Assembly: GCA_009776725.1 (NCBI GenBank)
Contig: WRNE01000014.1
Coordinates: 1-40,470 of the forward strand
Reading direction: 5' to 3'
DNA length: 40,470 nucleotides
From: Coriobacteriia bacterium
GTDB taxonomy: Bacteria > Actinomycetota > Coriobacteriia > Coriobacteriales > UBA8131
Positions within the stretch are counted from its first letter, which is position 1, and each line of letters opens with the position of its first letter. Below, in pieces: positions 22,600 through 31,500 of the stretch. The notes beneath the pieces are model-generated. The model worked only from the letters and a program-made list of their open reading frames with translations. It did not search any database and was not told the origin of the DNA. The translations under genes and the position numbers were made by a program.

Positions 22600-25593
22600 A
22601 TGAAAGCCTGTGGCATATGGGGGAGATGGAAGAGGAGTATAGGGCTTGCCTGCATTTGCCTGGTAACAGCCTTGCTCATTGGCAACGGTCTCTCGCTGGC
22701 CGCATTTGCAGACACGGCTCAAGGCATGTCACAAGACGAGCTACAAGCAAAGCCACAAGACGGGCAGGGTTATCCGCCTGTTGTGACAGGCAGTGGCAGC
22801 CTGCTGGAGCCCTTAGACACGCCTTACCCTGAATATGATGCCGTCTATTACGTTTCTGCCGATGGGGACGACTCCTTAGGCGACGGTTCCCTAGCAAACC
22901 CCTGGGCGACTCTGGCAAAGACAGCCAGTGTGACAAACCTTGCCAGTGAGTCGGGAAAAGACTACCTGGTGATAGTGATGACCGACCTGGTATCCTCTGC
23001 ATGTGCACGTTACTATACTAACAACATCACAATTACCAGCCTGGACGCCAGGGTAAGGGTCAGCAGGGCCACGGTCTTCTCCACACAAAGCGATGTATAC
23101 CGCGGCTGGTACAACCCGGCAATGCTAGAAATTGGCAATGGTGGAGAAAACCTCCACACGCACCCGAATACCTTGACCCTGCAAAACATCGTCTTCGACG
23201 ACGCAGGCCTGCGTCCGGCGGGGACCGGGCATCCGCACAATTTCAGCGGATGGCTGAACATCGAGCAGGATGCGATCGTTGCGACCTATGACTCGGCTTG
23301 CACCATTGTGCTCGGGCCTGGTGCCGAGCTGTTGAACTTCGGCGGGCAGACGGCGATTCATGCGGTGCCGGGGAATGTCGAGTTGATGGCAGGCAGCTTG
23401 ATCTCGGACACCACTGTGGCCAGCCGCTTGGACGGGCATGGGGGAATATATGGGACCCGTGGCGATGCGGCAGTGAGGATCATCGGGTCCAACAGCCCCT
23501 GGGTGGGCAGGTTTACCATGCACCAAGGGGCGCGGATCACCAACATTGCCGACGCGCATGGGATAGCTGCATCTGGGCATATAGCCTTTGCAATGGACGG
23601 CGAGATAACAGGGCTTAGGGGCGGCGCTTGCAATGACGGCCTTGGCGAGGGGCGGGGGAGCAAGAATGCCATCAACATAAATGCTATTACTTATGATCCA
23701 TATACTGGGGAGCCAGGGCCAGCGGTGATCGGGCCTTTCGGGCTGCTTGCCAACAACCAAGTCAAGTCAGGGACAGTGCAAGTACGAAGCGGTAACTGCT
23801 CCCTTTCGATCTATGGGAAAGTGAACAACAACCAAGCCCTGGCCGGCGTGACTTACGTGCTGGGATTCACGATAGCTGCGGGAACCAACGGGGGAGGCTT
23901 GTACATAATAGCCGGCGGGACGGTGTACCTCCAAGAGGGCGCAGAGGTCTGCGGCAACAGCGTGGTCAGCTCGGCCTATGGCGGGGCGGCCAGTGTGCAG
24001 CAGGGCAATGCCAGGCTGGTTGTCAATGGAGGCTTGATTTCAGGCAACACGGGCCCTAGCTGGCCTGGGGTGGCTGTCAACAAGAACTCGGCTGGCTTGG
24101 TGATGAACGGGGGCAGGATCGACAACGGCCTGAACGCTGTCGCCTTGCTGACCGACAACTCGATACAGACCAACGGCACTTTGGCCATCAACGACGGATG
24201 GGTGTCCGGCGTCACCGTGCAAAGCACCAACGTTTTCGGGAGAAGCACCGAGCGTTTTGCCAATATCGGCGAAAATGCCATAGTCAACAGCGGCTATGTC
24301 AACGTGGCTGGCCGCAATGTCTACTTACAGTCAAAGGACATTGCTTTCGGTAACCCCAACACAGAAAGCTATACAGCGATCCGCAATGCGCTTCCAGCAG
24401 GCTGGTCGATGCCGAGCAACAACAACAATGTCATCGGCTTTTGGGTCAACAAGCCCGCCCTGGCCTCGTTTTCTGTCCCCCGGCCGACAAGCGGCAGCGG
24501 CGGTACGGGCTACCTGGCCTCATACCAGACCTACATAGCAGCTGTCATTGAAGTCGGCATCGACGGCAAGCCCTTGCCGGGTGCCATAACAAGGTTTTAT
24601 CCAACTGAGGTCATTGGCAACCAGATCCATGTCATAAGCCCGCTGGACGCCTATCCGTCAGGAGTCAACCTGGCCTTGGTCCAACCCACCGGAAGCCATG
24701 GCATACTCCAGATCGACGGGCCAAGCCAACTGGCCTACCATCTCGGTGCCGCTGACTATGGCTTAAGCTACACAGCCGTCTATGAAATGCCAGCAGGCCT
24801 GCACCAGCTATTGCAGACCTTTGGCCATACTGCGCAAAACACTAGCCTAACGCTGGTCTTGCGCCCTTACGACCCCTTGTTCGTGGGCACTGTCGACCTG
24901 GTTATGCAAAGTGACTTGCTTGAGCTGGCAGGCAGTCCAGTGTGGCTTGACGGCGAGCTGGTCGTCAGCCTGGCGCTTCAAGACGGATGGGAGGGCTTAA
25001 GCCCAAGCGAATTGGCCTCGCTGTTTTACTTTTCGTGCTCTTTGGCCCAAGCAGGCTTTGTCGATGGCGGCTTCCTGTACCTGTCAGGGGAGATAAGCAT
25101 CAGCGGAGGTACCGAGGCGAGCCCGGCAAACTACCATGTCTTTTCCAATATTGTGACGACTGAGATGTATATTCCTGTAGAAACAGTGACATTTGACGCC
25201 AATGGCGGTGACTTGCTGCTTGGCGACGACAGCCGCAGTGTCTTGCTTGGCGAGGCCTTGGGTGTGCTGATGCCCGAGGACCCGAGCCGCGAGGGCTATG
25301 CCTTTATCGGGTGGAACACAGCCAGTGACGGGTCAGGTGCGGCTTTTACCAGTGGCACAGCAGTATCTGAGAGCCTTACAGTTTTCGCGCAATGGGAGCA
25401 AACAAACGATCCGCCAGGCACTGGGGCCGACCCTGACCCTGACCCCGGCCTGGGCACTTCGGAAGAACCTGGCCAAGCCCAAACGCCCCAAACAGGCGAT
25501 AATGCATCGGCCTTCATGAACTTTTTAGCAGCATGCCTTATAAGCGGGCTTAGTTGCCTGCTTATACATACACGAAGTAGGAGGATCCACTGA
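22600..25593 (+). CDS. large surface protein with beta-helix-like region, InlB-type repeat and variant sortase signal
   Basis: A 997-residue exported protein. ATG 22600 has AAAGGAG (22583-22589) upstream and begins a clear signal peptide: basic WGRWKRS, hydrophobic LACICLVTALLIGNGLSLA, cleavage after AFA. Residues about 81-560 look like a right-handed beta-helix, opening YYVSADGDDSLGDGS and continuing with many short N/G-rich turns. Near residue 865 is a Listeria-Bacteroides (InlB B-type) repeat, VTFDANGG...FIGWNTASDGSG...FAQWE. A Pro/Asp/Gly-rich wall-spanning stretch precedes Thr962-Pro-Gln-Thr-Gly966, then a hydrophobic helix and SRRIH. Sortase anchoring is likely although Leu of LPxTG is replaced by Thr. 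A role in adhesion or glycan binding is inferred. Confidence 0.82.
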   Translation: MKACGIWGRWKRSIGLACICLVTALLIGNGLSLAAFADTAQGMSQDELQAKPQDGQGYPPVVTGSGSLLEPLDTPYPEYDAVYYVSADGDDSLGDGSLANPWATLAKTASVTNLASESGKDYLVIVMTDLVSSACARYYTNNITITSLDARVRVSRATVFSTQSDVYRGWYNPAMLEIGNGGENLHTHPNTLTLQNIVFDDAGLRPAGTGHPHNFSGWLNIEQDAIVATYDSACTIVLGPGAELLNFGGQTAIHAVPGNVELMAGSLISDTTVASRLDGHGGIYGTRGDAAVRIIGSNSPWVGRFTMHQGARITNIADAHGIAASGHIAFAMDGEITGLRGGACNDGLGEGRGSKNAININAITYDPYTGEPGPAVIGPFGLLANNQVKSGTVQVRSGNCSLSIYGKVNNNQALAGVTYVLGFTIAAGTNGGGLYIIAGGTVYLQEGAEVCGNSVVSSAYGGAASVQQGNARLVVNGGLISGNTGPSWPGVAVNKNSAGLVMNGGRIDNGLNAVALLTDNSIQTNGTLAINDGWVSGVTVQSTNVFGRSTERFANIGENAIVNSGYVNVAGRNVYLQSKDIAFGNPNTESYTAIRNALPAGWSMPSNNNNVIGFWVNKPALASFSVPRPTSGSGGTGYLASYQTYIAAVIEVGIDGKPLPGAITRFYPTEVIGNQIHVISPLDAYPSGVNLALVQPTGSHGILQIDGPSQLAYHLGAADYGLSYTAVYEMPAGLHQLLQTFGHTAQNTSLTLVLRPYDPLFVGTVDLVMQSDLLELAGSPVWLDGELVVSLALQDGWEGLSPSELASLFYFSCSLAQAGFVDGGFLYLSGEISISGGTEASPANYHVFSNIVTTEMYIPVETVTFDANGGDLLLGDDSRSVLLGEALGVLMPEDPSREGYAFIGWNTASDGSGAAFTSGTAVSESLTVFAQWEQTNDPPGTGADPDPDPGLGTSEEPGQAQTPQTGDNASAFMNFLAACLISGLSCLLIHTRSRRIH

Positions 25594-25634
25594 CCAGGGC
25601 AGCATAATCTGCTGCCGACTGGCTAGGCTGACCG

Positions 25635-25676
25635 AGAAATTGTCCGCTATCGTTTCGTGGCGGACAATTTCTACTT
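25635..25676 (+). terminator. terminator of the surface-protein gene
   Basis: AGAAATTGTCCGC (25635-25647) pairs with GCGGACAATTTCT (25660-25672), a perfect 13-bp stem with a 12-nt loop, followed by ACTTTT. It lies about 40 bases after the stop. Confidence 0.75.
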
Positions 25677-25685
25677 TTCCAACCA

Positions 25686-25713
25686 AAAAAACCCTCGGTC
25701 AGAAGGGTTTTTT
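25686..25713 (-). terminator. bidirectional terminator after the tRNA pair
   Basis: AAAAAACCCT (25686-25695) pairs with AGGGTTTTTT (25704-25713), giving a 10-bp stem with U-tracts on both strands. It is placed to end the leftward tRNA transcript and can also stop readthrough from the surface-protein gene. Confidence 0.85.
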
Positions 25714-25725
25714 AAAAACACAAGA

Positions 25726-25801
25726 TGGTAGCCCGTACGGGATTCGAACCCGTGATCTCCGCCTTGAGAGGGCGGTGTCCTAACCGCTAGACGAACGGGC
25801 C
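25726..25801 (-). tRNA. tRNA-Glu (CTC anticodon)
   Basis: The reverse strand reads GGCCCGT at the 5' acceptor side, pairing with ACGGGCT then ACCA. The anticodon arm is CCGCC-CTCTCAA-GGCGG with anticodon CTC, and the T arm carries GGTTCGAATCC. The 76-nt length includes an encoded CCA. It follows tRNA-Gln by 48 bases and probably shares its transcript. Confidence 0.95.
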
Positions 25802-25849
25802 AGCTAGCAAGCCAACCAAATACTGGCAGCTACGATACCACAGATGCCG

Positions 25850-25923
25850 TGGCTGGGATGGAAGGAGTCGAACCCTCACTGACGGAACCAGAATCCGCTG
25901 TCCTACCATTAGACGACATCCCA
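25850..25923 (-). tRNA. tRNA-Gln (CTG anticodon)
   Basis: The reverse strand begins TGGGATG, pairing with CATCCCA, then discriminator G and CCA. The anticodon loop TTCTGGT gives CTG, and the T arm holds GGTTCGACTCC. Length is 74 nt with encoded CCA. If the organism lacks GlnRS, this tRNA would be charged by GluRS and amidated by GatCAB; gltX lies 0.8 kb upstream. Confidence 0.94.
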
Positions 25924-26136
25924 GTGCTTGAGCTGTCTGCATTGGCACCAAGCGCGAGTTGATACATTAGCAAACATCCTGGCTTCATGCAAGCCTGTTT
26001 GGTTTTTTATGGGTTTCGCGACAAATTGCTTGTTTTCCACACCCTTCTTGATACAGCAGTGTGTTAACATACGTTACGAATTTGTTGCCAGAACCCTACG
26101 TAAAACAAGGATAAAAAGTAGTAGACGGGAGAGGGA

Positions 26137-26460
26137 ATGAACTTCACCGACAATATGATCCGCGATGTACTGTTTGCCTTGCAGCATCCAGAAGCCAGGG
26201 CGCAGCATGCCGATGACGGCCACTTTGAACCAGACGAGGCCATCGAAGGGACTGCCGAGATAGAGTTTCCGCGTCCAGCCGGCAAGCACTTCCGCGACGA
26301 TCCTGAAGTTATCAGCGAAGAACTGGAAAGACAGGAGCCTGACCCTCTCTTGACGATGGTGGACGAGGCGAATGACGAAGACGAGCTGGAAACCCTGGCC
26401 CGTGACTATATGGTGGCTGCCACCAATCAAGTAGTGAGAAAGCTAGAACGCGTCAGTTAG
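26137..26460 (+). CDS. small acidic protein, unknown function
   Basis: A 107-residue, Glu/Asp-rich protein (DDGHFEPDEAIEGTAEIEF, then EEVERQ-like and EANDEDELETL segments) without membrane helices or cysteines. I do not recognise a family. It starts at ATG 26137 after GGGAGAGGG and ends just before a strong terminator, which supports a real single-gene unit. It lies between the leftward tRNA pair and the 3' end of gltX. Confidence 0.6.
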   Translation: MNFTDNMIRDVLFALQHPEARAQHADDGHFEPDEAIEGTAEIEFPRPAGKHFRDDPEVISEELERQEPDPLLTMVDEANDEDELETLARDYMVAATNQVVRKLERVS

Positions 26461-26492
26461 GCGCACCAGCAGTTTTTTTATCTGGATAAGAC

Positions 26493-26537
26493 CACAGCAA
26501 GGCGGTTCGTTTGGCGAGTCGCCTTGCTGTGCTTTTT
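26493..26537 (+). terminator. rho-independent terminator
   Basis: CACAGCAAGGCG (26493-26504) pairs perfectly with CGCCTTGCTGTG (26520-26531), then CTTTTT. It ends the small acidic-protein gene 33 bases after its stop. Confidence 0.88.
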
Positions 26538-26553
26538 CGTGAGCAATGCCGGC

Positions 26554-26648
26554 GCCACAAATGCCGATAAGATACGCTTTTGACAACCAAAATCGGCTAA
26601 AACGACTCATTTTGGTTGTCAAAAGCGTATCTTATCGGCATTTGTGGC
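26554..26648. repeat. 95-bp perfect palindrome with 40-bp arms
   Basis: Bases 26554-26593 are the exact reverse complement of 26609-26648, separated by a 15-nt loop (CGGCTAAAACGACTC). The arms begin GCCACAAATGCCGATAAG. No T-run flanks it, and it lies between a complete terminator and the 3' end of gltX, so it is not an ordinary terminator. AATCGGCTAAAA at the loop resembles the interior of the element at 1987-2140. Confidence 0.9.
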
Positions 26649-26720
26649 TTTGCAGTCCGATGGGACACGGCAAAAAGGCTTCTATTCGCAACGCCCCACG
26701 CCTGCCTGCCTGCCTGATAG

Positions 26721-28268
26721 CTATTTGGAGAGCCGCTCCTCGACTATCTCTCTAGCCCTTTGCAGCCGGGCCAGGCTGTTTTGGCGGCCGAGGATCTCCA
26801 AAGACTCAAAAAGCGGCGGTGAAACCATATTCCCGCAGACAGCCACCCTGATCGCTTGAAAGAGCGTCTTGGTTTTTATCCCTATGAGATCGGGCAGCGC
26901 CCTTAAGGCCGACTCGATGCTTTCATGGTCCCAAAGCTGCCTCTCGTCCCCAATAAGCTCACTTACAGCTAAAAGTGCCTCGTCGACTCCTTCGACAAGC
27001 AGGCATTTCTCAATGCTGGCCTCGTCTAGGACGACCGTGTCGCCGCTGAAGAGGTAGGAGATCATAGGTCCTATGTCGGCGAAGGTCTTGACCCTTTCGG
27101 CCACCAGGGGATAGATTGCCTCAAGGCTCTCAGTGATCAGGCTGCCATAGGACAGGAGCTTATCGTAGATGCTTGCAGATAAGGCGTCGAGGTGAGAGAC
27201 GCTGGCCAGCCACTCGGCATAAAGCCGGGCAAAAACGGAGGCTCCCATCGACTTGATATAGGAGGCGTTGATCCAGTCCAGCTTGGCCAAGTCAAAAATC
27301 GCCGAGTTGCGTGAGACGCGGTCTAGCGAGAAGCTTTCGCAAAGCTTCTTGGGATCGATCAACGTGGTCTCGCCGTCGAGCGACCAGCCCAGCAAGGCCA
27401 GGTAGTTCATCAAAGCCTCCGGCAGGTATCCCTCGTCACGGTACGACTCGACGCTCGTGGCCCCATGACGCTTTGACAGGCGCGAGCCGTCTGGGCCTAG
27501 GATCATCGAGAGGTGTGCGAAATTCGGGGCCTGGGCCTCGAGGGCCTCGTAGATCAATATTTGTTTCGGGGTGTTCGAGATGTGGTCGTCTCCCCGTATG
27601 ACGTGAGTGATGTGCATTTCTAGATCGTCGACCACGCAGGCATAGTTATAAGTCGGGGTGCCGTCCGAACGAACCAGTATGAAGTCGTCCATCTGCTGGT
27701 AGGGAGTGCTGATCTCACCATAGACCGCATCACGGAAGACCACAGCGTCACGGGAGAGAGGGATTTTCAAGCGCCAAGTGTGGGGCTCTCCTGCTTCGAT
27801 CCGCTTGGCTGCGCTGGCAGCATCGATACCACGGCAGAGGCGGTCGTAGCCAAGGGGGCCGCTAGGCGCCTTGTTGTCGTCAGCGTCGGCAGTTTGGCCT
27901 TGGAGGACATGCTCGCGCCTTTCCTTTAGCTCGTCAACAGTGCAAAAGCAAGGGTAGGCTTTGTCGTTTGCAACCAGCTTGTCCAGCCAGGCCCGATAGA
28001 CCTCGAAACGCTCGGTCTGCAAATAAGGCCCAAAGCCACCACCGGCTTCAGGCCCCTCGTCCCAGTCCAAGCCCAGCCAGCGCAAGGAGCGGATAATCTG
28101 TTGCGTGTTCTCAGGAGTCGACCTTTCAGGGTCTGTGTCTTCGATGCGCAGGATAAACCTGCCGCCTTGGTTTTTGGCGAACGCCCAGTTGTATATTGCC
28201 GTGCGGGCGCCTCCGACATGAAGGCTGCCAGTCGGTGAGGGTGCGAAGCGAACTCGTATCTCGTCCAT
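26721..28268 (-). CDS. gltX: glutamyl-tRNA synthetase
   Basis: Class I synthetase that charges tRNA-Glu, and probably tRNA-Gln as well in organisms using the amidation route. The 515-residue protein has the HIGH-type motif PSPTGSLHVGG at the N-terminus and the KMSKS-type SRLSKRHG around Lys266. EDTDPERS, LHVGGARTA and the WLGLDWDEGP segment are typical of bacterial GluRS, and the C-terminal anticodon-binding helical domain is complete. It runs leftward, away from nifJ but in the same direction. Its 240-base leader contains the nifJ terminator and an inverted repeat. It lies close to tRNA-Gln and tRNA-Glu. Confidence 0.95.
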   Translation of the reverse strand: MDEIRVRFAPSPTGSLHVGGARTAIYNWAFAKNQGGRFILRIEDTDPERSTPENTQQIIRSLRWLGLDWDEGPEAGGGFGPYLQTERFEVYRAWLDKLVANDKAYPCFCTVDELKERREHVLQGQTADADDNKAPSGPLGYDRLCRGIDAASAAKRIEAGEPHTWRLKIPLSRDAVVFRDAVYGEISTPYQQMDDFILVRSDGTPTYNYACVVDDLEMHITHVIRGDDHISNTPKQILIYEALEAQAPNFAHLSMILGPDGSRLSKRHGATSVESYRDEGYLPEALMNYLALLGWSLDGETTLIDPKKLCESFSLDRVSRNSAIFDLAKLDWINASYIKSMGASVFARLYAEWLASVSHLDALSASIYDKLLSYGSLITESLEAIYPLVAERVKTFADIGPMISYLFSGDTVVLDEASIEKCLLVEGVDEALLAVSELIGDERQLWDHESIESALRALPDLIGIKTKTLFQAIRVAVCGNMVSPPLFESLEILGRQNSLARLQRAREIVEERLSK

Positions 28269-28337
28269 TAAGGATCGACCTGCTTTCGAAAGCTTACTGT
28301 TTTCGGTTCTTCAAATACTCTTCAAAGATTTTACGCT

Positions 28338-28390
28338 GACAATAATAAACCACCCGATATCGGGACTAGGATGAGGTTTTATTTATTGTC
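28338..28390. repeat. inverted repeat upstream of gltX
   Basis: GACAATAATAAACC (28338-28351) mirrors GGTTTTATTTATTGTC (28375-28390) with a few insertions. Between them is the perfect palindrome CCCGATATCGGG (28353-28364). It lies about 70 bases upstream of gltX and just past the nifJ terminator. A similar ATATCGGG...GATGAGGTTTATTATT arrangement occurs near 32175-32225, upstream of nifJ. Confidence 0.5.
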
Positions 28391-28410
28391 TATTGGGAAG
28401 CAATAAAACA

Positions 28411-28438
28411 ACAGAGCGAGCCGCTAAGCCCGCTCTGT
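28411..28438 (-). terminator. terminator of nifJ
   Basis: On the reverse strand ACAGAGCGGGC pairs with GCTCGCTCTGT (11 bp, one G-T) around a 6-nt loop, followed by TGTTTTATT. It lies about 70 bases after the nifJ stop. Confidence 0.75.
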
Positions 28439-28507
28439 GTAAATACCATGACCTTCTTTTACAAGTATATCACATAACACGTTGTATCAGTTGTCAAGTA
28501 GGCTTAA

Positions 28508-31500
28508 TCAATCAGCCAGCTTTCGATAGTTGGCATAACGCTCCAATGCGTCAGCCTCGACTCCAGCGAGAAGCTCTTCCGCCTCGTCTGGGAACTGGCT
28601 TGCCAGGGCTGAGTAACGGGTCTGTCCCATGATGAACTCCCTGAAGTTCTCAGAGGGCTCTTTCATGTCAAGGGTAAAGGCGTTCTTGCCGGAAGCTGCT
28701 AGCAACGGGTTATAGCGATAGAGCTGCCAATAGCCGCAGCTGACTGCATCCTTGATGACTTCTTGCGAACGTCCCATGCCTTTACGGGCCCCATGGTGGA
28801 TGCAGGGGGCATAGGCAATGATGATCGAGGGGCCGTCATAAGCCTCAGCTTCTGTAATAGCCTTGATCAGCTGGGTCATACTAGCGCCCATCCCAACTTG
28901 TGCCACATAGACATAACCGTATGACATGGCGATCGAACCAAGGTCTTTTTTCTTTACCCGCTTGCCAGCGGCAGCGAATTTCGCAATAGCCGCCTGTGGT
29001 GTAGCCTTTGAGGACTGGCCGCCGGTGTTGGAATAAACCTCGGTGTCTAGGACCAGGATGTTGATATTCTCCCCAGAAGCCAAGACATGGTCAAGGCCGC
29101 CGAAACCGATGTCATAGGCCCATCCATCGCCGCCGACAGCCCAGATGCTACGCTTGATCAGGTAGTCGCTGCATTCGACAACGGTTTGGACCGCCTTGGC
29201 AGTCTCATCGTCTAAGCCGGTGGCTGCAGCTGCAGCAGCGGCAAAGGCGTCTGACACCTCGCGGGTGAGCTTGGCATCGTCACGCTTGGCCAGCCAAGCA
29301 GCTGCCGCATCGCTTAATGCGCCGACTTTTGCATCGGAAATGGCTTCAGCTGCACTGATCAGGCGCTCACGGATCTGGCGGTTGGCAACAGCCATGCCCA
29401 GCCCGTATTCGGCATTGTCCTCAAACAGCGAGTTGGCCCAGGCTGGCCCTCGCCCGAACTCGTCGACAGTGTAGGGCATCGACGGGGCGCTGCCGCCCCA
29501 GATCGAAGAGCAGCCGGTTGCATTGGCAATGCACATGCGGTCACCGAACAGCTGGGTGATGAGTTTTAAGTAAGGAGTCTCGCCGCAGCCGGCACAGGCT
29601 CCGCTGAACTCTAAGAATGGCCTGGCGAACTGGGAGCCTTTAATGGTCGTCTTGCTGGTCAGGTTGTCGCGGATCGGAATGGTAGTGAAGTAGTCCCAGT
29701 TAGTCTCCTCGGCTTTTTCCCAACCAACGTCAGAAAGCACAAGGGCCTTGTTCTTCGACGGGCAGTTCTCCACGCAGCTGCCGCAGCCCATGCAGTCCAA
29801 AGGCGATACCTGTATACGGTATGAAAGCCCTTCGAGCCCTCTGCCCTTGGCATCGATGGTGACAAAGCTGTCTGGCGCATTCTGGGTCTCTAAGGCATCA
29901 AGCAATGCGGGGCGGATCGCTGCATGCGGGCAGACAAACGCACACTGGTTGCATTGCGTGCAGTTCTCGGGAACCCAGATCGGAGTCGACTGGGCAACAC
30001 CGCGTTTTTCGTATGCCGCTGTGCCGCTGGGGAATTGACCGTCCTCACGGCCGACGAACATCGAGACAGGCAAGGAGTCGCCTTCCTGGCGGTTCATGGG
30101 GATAAGGACTTCCTCGATGAACTCAGGGATGTCGTTCCGCTCGTCTACCGCGTCGACAGCGTTTGCCCAGGCAGCCGGTACTTCGACTTCAGAGAAGGCA
30201 TTCACGCCGGCATCTACAGCAGCATAGTTCATGTCCAAGACTTCCTGGCCTTTTCTGCCGTAGGCCTCGTCAATGCCTTGCCGCAGGTAGGCGACTGCGT
30301 CATCGATCGGTATCACATTGGCTAGCTTGAAGAAAGCAGCCTGCATTATCGTGTTGATATAGCCGCCAAGGCCTAGGTCACGGGCAATGGAGTAAGCGTC
30401 GATGATGTAGAACTTCGCGTTCTTCTCCACAAGCCTACGCTTTAGCAAAGCCGGGAGGTTCTCATCGAGCTCATCGGCCGTCCAGCGGGTGTTGAGCATG
30501 AAAACGCCACCGTCTTTCAGGTCTTTGACCATGTCGTACTCGGTGACGTAGGCCTGGTTATGGCAGGCGACATAGTCGGCTTGGGTGATCAGGTAGGGCG
30601 ACTTGATGGGCTCCTTGCCAAAGCGCAGATGGCTGATCGTGACCCCGCCGGACTTCTTGGAGTCATAGGCAAAATAGCCTTGGGCGTTCAAGTCGGTGTA
30701 ATCCCCGATAATCTTGATAGCAGTCTTGTTGGCACCGACCGTCCCGTCTGACCCGAAGCCCCAGAACTTGCACATGATGGTGCCTTCGGGCTCGGCGGAG
30801 AGCGTGGGGTCGAAGTCGAGGGACGAGTTGCTCACGTCGTCAGTAATGCCGATGGTGAACGAGTCACGGGGGCTGGCTGCTGCAAGGTTGTCGAACACGG
30901 CTACGATTTGTCCGGGGGTGGTGTCTTTGGAGCCTAGGCCGTAACGGCCGCCAATGACCATCGGGGCGTTCTCCTTGCCGAAGAAGGCCGAACGGACATC
31001 AAGGTATAAAGGCTCTCCTGGCGCGCCCGGCTCTTTCGTTCGATCGAGGACAGCGATGCGCTTGACGCTAGCCGGTAGGGCGTCCAAGAAGGCTTGCACG
31101 ACGAAGGGGCGATAGAGGCGGACCTTGACCAGGCCGATCTTGCGGTCTTTTAAGATGTTCTCCATTGTCTCTTCGATCGTCTCGCAAACCGATCCCATAG
31201 CAACGATGACCTCTTCGGCGTCGGGGGCGCCTACATAGTCGAAAAGGCTGTAGTAGCGGCCGGTAAGGTCGCCTACTTTCTTCATGTTCTCTAAAACGAT
31301 GTCAGGAAGCGCGTCGTAGTATGGCTGCGAGGCTTCGCGGGCTTGGAAGAAGATATCGGGGTTTTGGGCAGTTCCTCGAATAAAGGCCCTGCTCGGGTTC
31401 ATCGAACGGGCCTTGAAGTCGGCAAGCGCCTGCCAGTCCAGCAACTTAGCCAGGTCGTCATAGTCGATGACTTCGATTTTCTGGATTTCTGACGACGTTC

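Noticed and set aside
26554-26648. Terminator for gltX
   Set aside because: The 40-bp stem lacks a U-tract on either side and is far longer than terminator stems.
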